Shown: positions 42,823 through 52,579, counted from the first letter of the stretch. The stretch is 64,000 nucleotides of DNA from Dyadobacter sp. CY261 (GCF_021440085.1 NZ_JAKCPW010000003.1:496001-560000); one strand, 5' to 3'. The notes: a model not told the origin generated them from the letters alone. Numbers and translations are program-made.

Positions 42823-44997
42823 ATGAAACTACAAGACATCTCACGACGCGATTTTATCCGTCAGGCAGCCTGGTCCGGTGCGGCGTTGACGCTTGCTGCC
42901 TATATGCCTGCAAACGGGAAAGCGGTGGCTGAAATCGTCAATCCCGTCACGAACGGGATCGCATCGGGTACCGAATTGATGTCCTGGATCTCCATTGGAC
43001 CGGCAGGCAAAGTCACACTCATGTGCAACCGTTCCGAAATGGGGCAGGGTACTTTCCAGGCGCTTCCGCAAATGCTGGCCGAAGAACTGGAAGTATCTCT
43101 GGATGATGTTCATATTATTTTCGCCCCAGCTAACCCGGCAAAATATGGCCCGCAACCGCAGGAAGGAAGTTTCTCCGTACGCGGATGGGCACCGCAGCTG
43201 CTACGAACGGGCGCCAGTGCGAGGGAAATGCTGATAGAGGCGGCGGCGTCAGAATGGAAAGTACCAAAATCAGAATGCTATGCCGAAAATGGCGAGGTAA
43301 TCCATCGTGTCTCCGGCAGAAGAGCGGCTTACAGTGCCTTGGTAGAAAAAGCTGCCAAGCTCGAACCACCAGCAGACGTTCAGCTCAAAAAGCGGGCCGA
43401 TTACAAGATCATCGGCAAGCCGGTTCCGCGAAAAGATATTCCATTGAAAACCAATGGCTCCGCAATTTTTGGTTTAGATAAAAAATTACCCGGCATGAAA
43501 TATGCCGTTGTGGAGCGCAGCAAGAGGTTCAGGGAAACGGTAAAAAGCTTCGATGATTCCGAAACACGGAAAGTGCCGGGCGTTACCCATGTTTTTAAAG
43601 TACAGAGACCCGTCTTTAGCCAGTTCTGCGAAGGCGTTGCCGTAGTAGCCGATTCGCTTTGGGCCGCCATGCAAGGCCGCAAATTACTAAAAGTCGATTG
43701 GGCCGATTTCGGATCTGAGCACCCTAGCACTGCTTCGCTCGAAAAACAAATGCGTGAAAATCTGCAAAAAATAGCGCATCAACCAAAATTCGACGGGGAA
43801 TACGCTCAATGTGTTCAAAAATTGGAAGCTTCTTATGAAACGCCCTACCAGTCGCATAGCTGCATGGAGCCGCTCAACTGCATTGCGGATGTCCGCCCCG
43901 ACAGCATCGAGATATGGGGACCGATACAAGAAGCCAACTGGATCCAAGCCGATCTCAGTCAACGGTTTAATATTCCAACGGAACAGGTAACAGTGAATAT
44001 GACGTTCCTGGGTGGCGGTTTCGGCCGGAAAGGCTTTACCGATTATCCATTCGAAGCGGCGTTTATTTCGAAAGAAATACAGGCACCCGTGCAAGTGGTC
44101 TGGACGCGGGAAGACGATATGACCGCTGGTCCTTTCCGCCCCGGCGCATTTTACACATTGAAGGGGGGACTCGACGCCAAAGGGCATATACATGCATTTC
44201 AGGCCATCACGGCCACCCAGTGGATCGGGCAGGAATGGTCGCCAAAGCCTCCGTCCGCACCAGATGCCCCCGGCTATAACAGCAGCGATTTTGAAGGATT
44301 GCTGCATCCTTACCGAAAGGGCATTCCGCATTACAGTTTTGGCGGCGCGGGCACGCACTCGCCGATACCCGTCATGTGGTGGCGCTCGGTGTATGCATCC
44401 ACGAACGGGTTCGCGTGTGAAAGTTTCATCGATGAAATGGCGCATTTGGCCGGTAAAGATCCATTGCAATTTCGACGTGATCATCTTCCCGATACCCGTT
44501 ACCAGGCATTGGTCGACAAGATGGCTGAATTGACCAACTGGTCGTCGCGCAGCTCAAAACAAGGTTGGGGCGTGGCATTTACGGAATGCTTCACCGGCAT
44601 TTGCGGCCATGCTGTGAAAGTCATGCGCAATGCGGAAGGGAAAGTCAGGATCGAAAAAGTGATTGCGCTGATGGACTGCGGCTGGTATGTCAATCCCGAT
44701 ACCATTCGTGCACAGGTGGAGGGCAGCATTGTGATGGCACTGGGAGCTGCCACGACCCATGCGACAACATTCGGGGACGGAAAGGCCGTTCAGCAAAATT
44801 TCGACAGCTATCCTATGCCGCGGATTACCGACATCCCGCCCATTGAAGTACATATCATGGAAAATGACGAGAAGCCCGGCGGTGTGGGAGAGCCGGGGCT
44901 GCCTCCATTTGCCCCGGCCCTTGCCAATGCGATTTTTGACCTCACCGGCCAGCGCGTCCGCCGCCTGCCATTCAGTCTGGATGAAATATCTCAGTGA
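42823..44997 (+). CDS. iorB: Molybdopterin-binding catalytic subunit of an isoquinoline 1-oxidoreductase-like enzyme
   Basis: This 724-residue xanthine-dehydrogenase-family subunit starts with a twin-arginine signal (SRRDFIRQAAWSGAALTLAA), so the folded enzyme is exported to the periplasm. Molybdenum cofactor contacts are visible in MGQGTFQALPQMLAEEL, LGGGFGRKGFTDYPFE and the C-terminal GGVGEPGLPPFAPALANAI, which holds the likely catalytic Glu. A periplasmic enzyme without an FAD subunit normally gives electrons to a cytochrome c. A cytochrome c protein is encoded end to end with this gene on the other strand, with no bases between the two stop codons. Confidence 0.9.
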   Translation: MKLQDISRRDFIRQAAWSGAALTLAAYMPANGKAVAEIVNPVTNGIASGTELMSWISIGPAGKVTLMCNRSEMGQGTFQALPQMLAEELEVSLDDVHIIFAPANPAKYGPQPQEGSFSVRGWAPQLLRTGASAREMLIEAAASEWKVPKSECYAENGEVIHRVSGRRAAYSALVEKAAKLEPPADVQLKKRADYKIIGKPVPRKDIPLKTNGSAIFGLDKKLPGMKYAVVERSKRFRETVKSFDDSETRKVPGVTHVFKVQRPVFSQFCEGVAVVADSLWAAMQGRKLLKVDWADFGSEHPSTASLEKQMRENLQKIAHQPKFDGEYAQCVQKLEASYETPYQSHSCMEPLNCIADVRPDSIEIWGPIQEANWIQADLSQRFNIPTEQVTVNMTFLGGGFGRKGFTDYPFEAAFISKEIQAPVQVVWTREDDMTAGPFRPGAFYTLKGGLDAKGHIHAFQAITATQWIGQEWSPKPPSAPDAPGYNSSDFEGLLHPYRKGIPHYSFGGAGTHSPIPVMWWRSVYASTNGFACESFIDEMAHLAGKDPLQFRRDHLPDTRYQALVDKMAELTNWSSRSSKQGWGVAFTECFTGICGHAVKVMRNAEGKVRIEKVIALMDCGWYVNPDTIRAQVEGSIVMALGAATTHATTFGDGKAVQQNFDSYPMPRITDIPPIEVHIMENDEKPGGVGEPGLPPFAPALANAIFDLTGQRVRRLPFSLDEISQ

Positions 44998-47757
44998 TTA
45001 TTTTCTTGAAAGTGATTTAATAAACAAAATCACCGATTCGATATCATTGTCAGAAAGCACGCCGACAAACGACGGCATTTCTTCATTATAACCTTTTACA
45101 ATGTGTTTGGAAGGCATCAGGATCGATTCGCGCAGATAGGCTTCATCGGCCACTACCTTGCTACCATCATCAAAAGTGCGCTCCGATTTGTACAGGTTCT
45201 GGAATGGAGGCCCGTACATACCTTTGGTACGGGTGCCTTCGGAATGACATCCTGCACAGGCCATTTTCTGGAATATTTCCCGCCCTTTTTCCGCCGATGC
45301 CGCCGTTTCTGAAGCTGCTGCTATCGCCAGGGGCTCAGGCCGCTTCGCATTCAGCAATGCCAGGTCCACGCCTTCAAAACCTTTTAAATCTACATCTGTG
45401 GATTGATTGACAGTAAACCAGAACTGATCATTCACCTTTTTACCATCCGCTGCCTGTAAGTGGTAGCTGACCTCCATTTGCATGATCTCGGTCATTTCCG
45501 GCACGAGCAAAAAGACGCTTTTACGGTCGGCGGATAAATAAGATGCTGCCACATACATGATCTCCTGGCCCGTAGAACCATCGAGCTTAAAATGGCCTGA
45601 ACCATATTCTTCGGTGCGCTTGTAATTCCACCTTTTTACTTCAAAATTCTTCGGATCGCTGGCCGTGCCTTTGTCGAGCGGGGAATCGAAACGCAGCACA
45701 ATGCCTTGCTTACCAGCGCGGAAATGGTTGGGTGAATAGCTTGGCTTGCCGGTGTAACGTAAACGTAGCAATGCGCTGATTCCATTCGAGCTGGAACCCC
45801 ATAGGTTGAAGCCAGCTATGTACAACTGTTCGTCTGTCGGGTTCATCGCACCTTTCGAAGTTGGGGCAGGATAATTTGCATTGATAACGGAAACACCACC
45901 TTGAACCACGCTGGTTGTGCTGTCGATGAGCACGCGGAAAAGGCCTGGCCGTCCAAATGAGAAATGGATCAGATTACCATTCAATGGACCCATTTTAGAG
46001 CTGGTCGCCCACACCTGGCTGATTGCCGAACGGTCGACGCTATGAGGGATCCAGGTCAACGGCGGCGTTACAGTCGGGTTGTCCTTCCGGTGTAATGTTG
46101 GTTCCACTCCGAAGTAATCCCCTTTGTGAATTACAAAAATGGGGGTCGACGGCACAAAGTTCCCCTGCTGGTCGGAGGCGGTAAGAATGCCTTTTGTAGG
46201 GTGTATACCAAGATAAGGACCGCGCAAACCTGTTGCTACAACCTCAGCACTCCGGCCATCCTCCGAAATTTTGAGGATCGCACCATTCTGATCGGAGCCT
46301 GCCCGGAAGCCCTTGCCCGTTACCTTCGTCATCCCTGGCCCGTTGCTTAAACTACCGCCTTTGGCAACATAGAAACTGCCGTCCGGCGCGGTTACCAGGT
46401 CCGCCGCCCACTCGCGCGACTCAGCCGATTGCGCCATGACATTGGAAAAATTCTCGTAATAATCCGCCACGCCGTCGTTGTTCAGGTCGCGGAGCTGCAC
46501 AATGCCATTTCTGTCAAAAACATAAATATTTTCCTTCACGATTTCGATGCTCATCGGTTCGTGAAGACCGGAGGCAAACCGCCGCCATTTAATATTTTGC
46601 AGGTCTTTATCAATGCCTTCAATCGTCCAGACGTCCCCGTCGAAAGTCACGACTGCCGCTCTTCCATCCTTAAAAAAAGCGACATCTGCCACTCGCACAT
46701 TTCTTTTCCAGGGATTGTTCAATGGCAATGTAAGCTGGTCGGTTACGAATGCAGCCGTATCCGGTGCCAGCTTGCCCTGCGTTACCACCGTTTCCTTCCA
46801 CAATGCAGGGCCCCCTTTTTTGAAGTCCGGCAAAGCAGTATGTTTTGTTTTACAAAATTTCTCAAATGCTTTTTTGTCTTTGGAAAGACCCTTCCAGATA
46901 GCGACGGTCATTTCCTCAGGTTGCGTTGATACGGGAACCTTAACCGTCAGGTATTTTCCTTCTTCAACCCCGGGCTGCCAGGATTTTCCTTTTCCCAAAA
47001 CAGCCACAGCCGTCACCGTATCCTTGCTGGCACCTTGGTACACGTACGCAATGCGGCCTTTCACCTCACTTCCCGTCGCATTACCGATCTCGGCAGCGGT
47101 CAGGTACAACTCCGAGGAGACATTGCTGGTTTGAATGGCGCGGGTAAATGCGACATCACCATCGAATTTTGCACTGCCGGGCATTTCATAAATGCGGGCG
47201 TTGCCCACCGAATAGTCGAGCACCGACTTATTGCCATATACATACACCCCATTCCACCGTGCCTTTTCGGCAGGAAGCGGCTTCCAGGTCGGTGGTAAGG
47301 ATTGGTCTGTGCGGTAGGCAGGCTTGCCCGTCGACCAGCCCGCATAGGCACCGGTAGCGAGCACGGGTGAGCCTGTAACGGTGGCGATGTTATTGTTTTT
47401 GTTAAAAAAGTCTTTGTACGAAACCTGCGCCATCAACACCATCGGCAAGAATTTACCAGTCCACGCCACCGACCACCGCAGCAAGTCGGTATCGAAGCAG
47501 GCATAGGCGCTGTCGCCAAGCTGTAATGCCAGCGAGCGGGCAGCCTGATTGTCTTTCGGGAAACCGCCTCCCAGCTTCCGGGCATCCACCGAAGTTGAAA
47601 TATAGGGAAATCCGGGTTCGACAAATGAGGCCAGTTGCAGCGAATCGGGACGGTCGGAAGCAGTGTTGCGGGTGTAGGTGTAGCCGGTCAGAAGTACGGA
47701 CGCCAGGGAAACGCCGCCCAGCAGAGCTATGCTCAGCCGTTTAGGAATGTTAAGCAT
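44998..47757 (-). CDS. Large secreted propeller protein with C-terminal cytochrome c (DUF6797-like)
   Basis: This 919-residue protein has an N-terminal signal or anchor helix (LSIALLGGVSLASVLLTGY). The N-terminal part resembles DUF6797, the middle is a beta-propeller of the glucose/sorbosone-dehydrogenase or PQQ-free type (ADVAFFKDGRAAVVTFDGDV, LHEPMSIEIVKENIYVFDRN), and the C-terminus is a cytochrome c domain with haem site CAGCHSEG near residue 832 and a likely Met ligand near SILMPS. It probably oxidises or binds a sugar-like compound in the periplasm. It is convergent with iorB with no gap, so it could accept electrons from IorAB, which is speculative. Confidence 0.8.
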   Translation of the reverse strand: MLNIPKRLSIALLGGVSLASVLLTGYTYTRNTASDRPDSLQLASFVEPGFPYISTSVDARKLGGGFPKDNQAARSLALQLGDSAYACFDTDLLRWSVAWTGKFLPMVLMAQVSYKDFFNKNNNIATVTGSPVLATGAYAGWSTGKPAYRTDQSLPPTWKPLPAEKARWNGVYVYGNKSVLDYSVGNARIYEMPGSAKFDGDVAFTRAIQTSNVSSELYLTAAEIGNATGSEVKGRIAYVYQGASKDTVTAVAVLGKGKSWQPGVEEGKYLTVKVPVSTQPEEMTVAIWKGLSKDKKAFEKFCKTKHTALPDFKKGGPALWKETVVTQGKLAPDTAAFVTDQLTLPLNNPWKRNVRVADVAFFKDGRAAVVTFDGDVWTIEGIDKDLQNIKWRRFASGLHEPMSIEIVKENIYVFDRNGIVQLRDLNNDGVADYYENFSNVMAQSAESREWAADLVTAPDGSFYVAKGGSLSNGPGMTKVTGKGFRAGSDQNGAILKISEDGRSAEVVATGLRGPYLGIHPTKGILTASDQQGNFVPSTPIFVIHKGDYFGVEPTLHRKDNPTVTPPLTWIPHSVDRSAISQVWATSSKMGPLNGNLIHFSFGRPGLFRVLIDSTTSVVQGGVSVINANYPAPTSKGAMNPTDEQLYIAGFNLWGSSSNGISALLRLRYTGKPSYSPNHFRAGKQGIVLRFDSPLDKGTASDPKNFEVKRWNYKRTEEYGSGHFKLDGSTGQEIMYVAASYLSADRKSVFLLVPEMTEIMQMEVSYHLQAADGKKVNDQFWFTVNQSTDVDLKGFEGVDLALLNAKRPEPLAIAAASETAASAEKGREIFQKMACAGCHSEGTRTKGMYGPPFQNLYKSERTFDDGSKVVADEAYLRESILMPSKHIVKGYNEEMPSFVGVLSDNDIESVILFIKSLSRK

Positions 47758-47890
47758 GTATGGTTCAGGTGATAAAAGAACAAATTTTAAAGCAATGCAA
47801 AATAGGAACTTACTGGAATACTAATGACCAATTTTCTGCACCTATTCCCTTACAGCCGATAAAATAGCGGCCCCGTTGAATTTAAATCAA

Positions 47891-47898
47891 TATATTTG
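47891..47898 (+). promoter_or_regulatory. Probable -7 element for the purine permease gene
   Basis: TATATTTG is a perfect TAnnTTTG element 18 bp before the ATG at 47916. No TTTG lies at the expected -33 distance. The leader would be very short. Confidence 0.4.
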
Positions 47899-47915
47899 AA
47901 ATAAACCTAAACGAT

Positions 47916-49208
47916 ATGTTCTCTTTCTCCGGACTTCGCAAAGAGCAGATCTCCACCGAAATCCTGGCCGGGGTTTCTTCATTCCTGGCAACTGCCTATA
48001 TCATCGTTGTCAATCCGTCGATACTTAGCCAAACAGGCATGCCCTTTTCGGCAGTACTCACAGCCACGATCCTCGTTTCATTCTTCAGCAGCCTGATGAT
48101 GGGCCTCTATGCCAATAACCCGATTCTGGTCGCGCCGGGAATGGGCCTGAATGCATTCTTCACGTTCACTGCCGTACTCACCGATAAGCTTACCTGGCAA
48201 GTCGCACTCGGCACGGTGTTCTGGTCGGGCGTCTTTTTCCTGATCCTTTCCGCATTTAATATCCGTTCCTATATTGTTAAAGCTATCCCTAAGCCGCTAC
48301 GTTTTGGCATTGCGGCGGGTATCGGGCTGTTTATCACGCTGATCGGCTTTGCAAATGCGAAGTTCATCGTACCGAACCCGGCGACGATGATCAGTTTGGG
48401 CAACCTCAATGCGCCTACAATCACGTTCATTGCCGGATTGCTCATTACCGTGATCTTATTGATCCGCAATGTAAAAGGCAGCATCCTGATCGGCATCGTG
48501 GTAACGAGCCTGCTAGCGTGGCCTATCGGCCGCTGGTGGGGCGGTGCCGAGACCGTCATTACCATCGACCAGATTATCGCCAAACCTGATTTCAGCCTCC
48601 TTTTCCAGTTAGACCTCGTTCATTCGCTGCAATGGAGCCTCGCTCCGATCATTCTCGCATTTGTTTTTACCGACATGTTCGATAGCCTTTCCACCTTCGT
48701 CGGCCTGGCCGAAGCCTCCAACCTGCTCGACGAGCATGGCGAACCGCGGAATATCCGTCGTTCGCTCATGGTGGACGCCATTTCGACAACCATTGCGGGC
48801 CTCGTCGGCAGCAGCCCGGGCACGGCGTATATAGAATCGGCGGTAGGGATCGAGCAAGGTGGTAAAACCGGACTGACTGCCGTTACCGGAGCCGTTTTAT
48901 TCCTGCCTTTTCTGTTCCTTTCACCGCTTTTGAGCGCCGTTCCGGCCATCGCCACGGCACCGGCTTTGGTGCTGGTGGGCGTTTTTATGATGAAACCAGT
49001 GATCCGCATTAATTGGAACGATCTTTCAGAAGCGTTCCCGGCATTTCTGGCTATGGTACTTATTCCATTTACCTATTCCATCACGCAGGGCATCATCTGG
49101 GGCTTTTTGAGCTGGACGACATTGAAACTGCTGTCCGGGCAAGCGCGGGATATTAGTATCGCACTTATTATCATCGATATTTTCGCCATTCTGGCGCTGA
49201 TCTTTTAA
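47916..49208 (+). CDS. NCS2-family purine permease (AzgA/PbuG type)
   Basis: This 430-residue inner-membrane transporter has about 12-14 helices. It matches the AzgA-like adenine/guanine/hypoxanthine permeases by size and motifs: LAGVSSFLATAYIIVVNPSI at the N-terminus, APGMGLNAFFTF, FTDMFDSLSTFVGLAE and a GSSPGTAYIESAVGIEQGGK stretch. It would import purine bases with protons. The downstream gene, 8 bp away, encodes a secreted nucleosidase that releases adenine, so the two can form a salvage pair. Confidence 0.92.
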   Translation: MFSFSGLRKEQISTEILAGVSSFLATAYIIVVNPSILSQTGMPFSAVLTATILVSFFSSLMMGLYANNPILVAPGMGLNAFFTFTAVLTDKLTWQVALGTVFWSGVFFLILSAFNIRSYIVKAIPKPLRFGIAAGIGLFITLIGFANAKFIVPNPATMISLGNLNAPTITFIAGLLITVILLIRNVKGSILIGIVVTSLLAWPIGRWWGGAETVITIDQIIAKPDFSLLFQLDLVHSLQWSLAPIILAFVFTDMFDSLSTFVGLAEASNLLDEHGEPRNIRRSLMVDAISTTIAGLVGSSPGTAYIESAVGIEQGGKTGLTAVTGAVLFLPFLFLSPLLSAVPAIATAPALVLVGVFMMKPVIRINWNDLSEAFPAFLAMVLIPFTYSITQGIIWGFLSWTTLKLLSGQARDISIALIIIDIFAILALIF

Positions 49209-49216
49209 AACTCAAT

Positions 49217-50023
49217 ATGAAGAAAAAATCACTACTCACGTCCCTCGTTTTCCTGACAGTTCTTTCAGCAGATTCCCAAAGTATTACCGGTATATTAGGC
49301 GCTTTCCCGCCGGAGCTGGTGCTGCTGGAAAGTGAAATGACGCAGAAACAGGACACTGTCATCAGTCAGGTACGTTTCATCCGGGGCCAACTGCGGGGCA
49401 GAAATGTGGTGCTTGCCGAAACCGGTGTCGGGAAGGTAAACGCAGCCATTACCACCGTGCTGATGATCCAGCATTTCAAACCCCGCGAAATCGTCTTTTC
49501 TGGTATTGCAGGTGGCGTAGATCCGGCATTGGCACCGGGCGACCTGGTGATCGGGACGCAAGTTTCCTATCACGATTTCGGGCAGATCGACGATGCGGGC
49601 ATGCATTATTGGGCTACCAAAAACCCTTTTACCAAAAAAGATAACCCATTGAAGTTCCAATGTGATTCGGCACTGGTGAGCAAGGCACTTTCCGTATCCA
49701 AAACTTTGAGCCTGGCGAAGGTGGAACGGGATAATGGCAGCTTTGTCCCGGCCGTCAAAAAAGGCATTATCGTGACTGGCGATGTGTTTGTTTCTTCCGA
49801 AAAAACGACCCGCCGCCTGCTCAAAGACCTGAACGCGGCCGCCACTGAAATGGAAGGTGCCGCCATCGCGCAAACATGTTACCAGCAAAACATCCCCTTT
49901 CTGATCATCCGCAGCCTGAGCGATAAGGCCGATGGCAAAGCTAAAAGGGATATGGACCAGTTTTACGACGTCGCCGCACGCAATGCAGCCACGCTGGTAA
50001 TGGCGGTAATTGGTGAAAAATAA
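49217..50023 (+). CDS. Secreted 5'-methylthioadenosine/S-adenosylhomocysteine nucleosidase-like protein
   Basis: This 268-residue protein resembles MTA/SAH nucleosidase (MTAN), which cleaves MTA or SAH to adenine. The catalytic pattern is kept: Glu in GAFPPELVLL, VFSGIAGGVDPAL, TEMEGAAIAQTC with the ribose-binding Glu, and the catalytic Asp in RSLSDKADG. Unlike typical cytosolic MTAN it has an N-terminal signal peptide (LLTSLVFLTVLSADSQ), so it should act in the periplasm or outside. Coupling to the purine permease suggests salvage of extracellular adenine from nucleosides. Confidence 0.87.
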   Translation: MKKKSLLTSLVFLTVLSADSQSITGILGAFPPELVLLESEMTQKQDTVISQVRFIRGQLRGRNVVLAETGVGKVNAAITTVLMIQHFKPREIVFSGIAGGVDPALAPGDLVIGTQVSYHDFGQIDDAGMHYWATKNPFTKKDNPLKFQCDSALVSKALSVSKTLSLAKVERDNGSFVPAVKKGIIVTGDVFVSSEKTTRRLLKDLNAAATEMEGAAIAQTCYQQNIPFLIIRSLSDKADGKAKRDMDQFYDVAARNAATLVMAVIGEK

Positions 50024-50027
50024 GCGC

Positions 50028-51293
50028 TCAGGCGTGTTTCACCTGATACGTGTAAACCGAATAAGGGAAAATTGCCGAGGCCACCCATTTTGACACCAGG
50101 CTTGCGACAACAATCGGGATAAACAGAATGTAGTTATCGGCCAGCGCACAAACCAGGAAAATGGAAGTAAAAGGTGCGTGAATGCTTCCGCTCAATACCG
50201 CCGCCATTCCAATGAGCACGAAATTGACGGGTATCAGTCCCAGTCCGAAGAAATGGTTGAGTACCCCGCAAACGATCAGCCCGAGAAACGCACCGATAAA
50301 CAGGCTCGGTGCGAACACGCCCCCGTCACCGCCTGCGCCAAGTGTCACTGAGGTCGCTATCGGTTTCAAAAGCAATACAGCAAGCATTGGCATCATGACA
50401 GCCGGTGAAGGTGCACTGGCCTGCTGAAATGCGTGTTTGATTCCCTCATAACCTTCTCCATACAGATTGGGCACAAAAAAGATCATCGTAGAAATAAGCA
50501 ATGAACCTCCGATTATGCGGACGTAATCGTTTTGCAGCGAACTGAAAAATTTCTTAAAAAACAGCACGGATTTGGTCAGATACACCGAATTCAGTCCTGC
50601 CAGAACGCCCAGCAACACCATGTAAGGCAATGCCGCCGTGCGCCAGTCGGTGACGTTGAAATGAAAGGTCTGTTTGTAGAAGAAAAACTTCGTGAGAAGA
50701 TAGGACGACAGCACAGCCGTAACCACCGCTGCCGTGTGCAGTTTGCTTTTACGTCGGGTAAAAACTTCAAATGCAAACAAGAATCCCGCGACGGGTGCAT
50801 TGAAAAGTGCTGTCACGCCTGCTGCCAGGCCTGCGCATACGAGGTCTGTACGATATTTACGCAAATAACTCACTTTCCGGCTCGACAGCGCCCCGATAGC
50901 CGCCGTCGAGACTACGGTAGACACTTCAATGCCGGTGGAGCCTCCGAAAATTACGGTTAGCAGGCCATTGAAATAGTGCGATGGAATTTTATAAGCCGGT
51001 AATGTGTGTGCATTCTTGTTGATCGTATCGAGGACTTCTTTAATTCCCTTATTTGCCTTATTTCTGAAAAGAAAACGGCGCAGCAAATGAATAGTCGTCA
51101 GGCCAATGAGTGGAATAATGAAAATCAAATAGCGGTTATGCCCCAGGTTTTCGAGAAAAGCTTCCTCATAATGCTCGGTAATTACTTTAAGCGTATCGGC
51201 CACCAGTGCGGAAAAAACGCCTGTTATAGCCGCCGCAAATATTACCGCAAACACTCTTTTTGATTTTTTAACCTGGTAAGAATTAGAATCCAT
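50028..51293 (-). CDS. ClC-family chloride channel/transporter
   Basis: This 421-residue membrane protein has the ClC fold. The helix N filter region is clear (GAGGDGGVFAPSLFIGAFLG). The gating-glutamate region reads GGSTGIEVST instead of GxEGP, keeping the Glu but not the Gly-Pro. No GSGIP filter motif is visible. It is therefore a divergent ClC; whether it is a channel or a Cl-/H+ exchanger, and its ion preference, are not clear. It ends 5 bp from the convergent nucleosidase gene. Confidence 0.88.
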   Translation of the reverse strand: MDSNSYQVKKSKRVFAVIFAAAITGVFSALVADTLKVITEHYEEAFLENLGHNRYLIFIIPLIGLTTIHLLRRFLFRNKANKGIKEVLDTINKNAHTLPAYKIPSHYFNGLLTVIFGGSTGIEVSTVVSTAAIGALSSRKVSYLRKYRTDLVCAGLAAGVTALFNAPVAGFLFAFEVFTRRKSKLHTAAVVTAVLSSYLLTKFFFYKQTFHFNVTDWRTAALPYMVLLGVLAGLNSVYLTKSVLFFKKFFSSLQNDYVRIIGGSLLISTMIFFVPNLYGEGYEGIKHAFQQASAPSPAVMMPMLAVLLLKPIATSVTLGAGGDGGVFAPSLFIGAFLGLIVCGVLNHFFGLGLIPVNFVLIGMAAVLSGSIHAPFTSIFLVCALADNYILFIPIVVASLVSKWVASAIFPYSVYTYQVKHA

Positions 51294-51352
51294 TGCCGTA
51301 TCTTGAATCTGTGCCGGGCAATACCCGCATCCAAAGGTAACGCAGCTCGTTC

Positions 51353-51360
51353 TATTTTTG
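51353..51360 (+). promoter_or_regulatory. Possible -7 element before the 51470 gene
   Basis: TATTTTTG is a perfect TAnnTTTG element on the + strand. No TTTG -33 partner is present. Transcription from about 51365 would give a leader near 105 nt that contains the nested inverted repeats at 51379-51419. Confidence 0.4.
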
Positions 51361-51378
51361 TTTAATTAAGGTTTTTTC

Positions 51379-51419
51379 GGACGGTAGGATTGATAATCCT
51401 ATTGCTTTTTAAACCGTCC
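51379..51419 (+). repeat. Nested inverted repeats in the 5' leader of the 51470 gene
   Basis: Outer arms GGACGGT (51379-51385) and ACCGTCC (51413-51419) enclose an inner hairpin AGGATT-GAT-AATCCT (51386-51400) followed by ATTGCTTTTT. The inner hairpin plus T-run resembles a weak terminator, while the outer arms would enclose it. Confidence 0.45.
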
Positions 51420-51469
51420 CTTACAACACATTAACCATTCATTGTCAACCTATTAAACGCATGTAAATC

Positions 51470-52579
51470 ATGAAAAAAGTTTACCTCTTGTTGGCAGCAC
51501 TCGCGGGGCTTGTGTTTCTGGCTAACATTTCGCGTACGGCCCGCGGCAAATATGGCATGGTGGTGGGCACGCCGGAGATCAAATCGATCAGCGGACTGGC
51601 TTTCGGGCCGGAGGGTGTGCTTCTCGTAGGCGACTCTAAAAGCGCAACGATTTTTGCGATCGACACTAAAGACGCTGCGGCGAATGCCAACGCCCAACCA
51701 GTGGAAATCAAGAATATCGATCAGAAAATTGCATCACTGCTGGGTACCGAAGTGGCAAATATCAGCATTCAGGACATTGCGGTGAACCCTGTTTCCAAAA
51801 ACGTTTATTGTGCCGTACAAAGCGGTGATGGCACGCCGGTGCTCCTGAAAATCACGGGTGATAAAATTGAAGCGGTGAATACGAAGAATGTGCCGTTTTC
51901 GAGCCTTGCCCTGAACAATGCGCCTGCCGAAGATGCAAAAGACAAACGCGGCAATTCGGTGCGGGTTTCGGCCATTTCGGATATTGGCTTTGCCGATGGC
52001 AAGGTGCTCGTGAGCGGGTTGTCCGGCCAGGAGTTCAACTCCACTTTCCGGAGCATTCCGTTTCCTTTTTCCAACAAGCAAGATCAGTCTACGCTGGAAA
52101 TTTACCACGCCGCGCATGGGAAGTATGAAACACTGTCCCCTATCCGCACATTTACGACCGCTGAAATTAAAGGCAAAAAGTATCTCGTAGCGAGCTATAC
52201 CTGCACACCCTTGGTACTCTTCCCGATGGATGAGTTGAAACCCGGAACGCATGTGAAAGGCCGGACTGTTGCAGAAATGGGTAGCGGCAATTCGCCGATC
52301 GATATGGTAACGGTTAGTAAGGGCGGAGAGTCCTTCCTGATGATGTCCAATTCGGCACGCCCCGTTTTTAAAGTAAAATACAAAAGCATAGAGGCATACC
52401 AGGGCGCATTAAGCACGCCGGTAGAGGAAAGTTTCGCCACTGCCGGTGTCGATTTCGTATCCCTGCCAGTAACGAATGTGATCCAGATGGACAAGTTGGA
52501 CGACTCACGCATGGTTATTCTGCAACGCCGTTCCAATGGCAGTCTCGATCTCTGGACTTCGAGTGAAAGATATTTGTAA
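51470..52579 (+). CDS. Secreted hypothetical protein, propeller-like
   Basis: This 369-residue protein has an N-terminal signal or anchor helix (VYLLLAALAGLVFLANIS). The rest consists of short beta repeats such as ISGLAFGPEGVLLVGDSKSA, IQDIAVNPVSKNVYCAVQSG and NVIQMDKLDDSRMVILQRR, consistent with a beta-propeller. No catalytic motif is recognised. It is followed by a terminator-like hairpin located inside the next reading frame, so downstream expression may be attenuated. Confidence 0.75.
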   Translation: MKKVYLLLAALAGLVFLANISRTARGKYGMVVGTPEIKSISGLAFGPEGVLLVGDSKSATIFAIDTKDAAANANAQPVEIKNIDQKIASLLGTEVANISIQDIAVNPVSKNVYCAVQSGDGTPVLLKITGDKIEAVNTKNVPFSSLALNNAPAEDAKDKRGNSVRVSAISDIGFADGKVLVSGLSGQEFNSTFRSIPFPFSNKQDQSTLEIYHAAHGKYETLSPIRTFTTAEIKGKKYLVASYTCTPLVLFPMDELKPGTHVKGRTVAEMGSGNSPIDMVTVSKGGESFLMMSNSARPVFKVKYKSIEAYQGALSTPVEESFATAGVDFVSLPVTNVIQMDKLDDSRMVILQRRSNGSLDLWTSSERYL

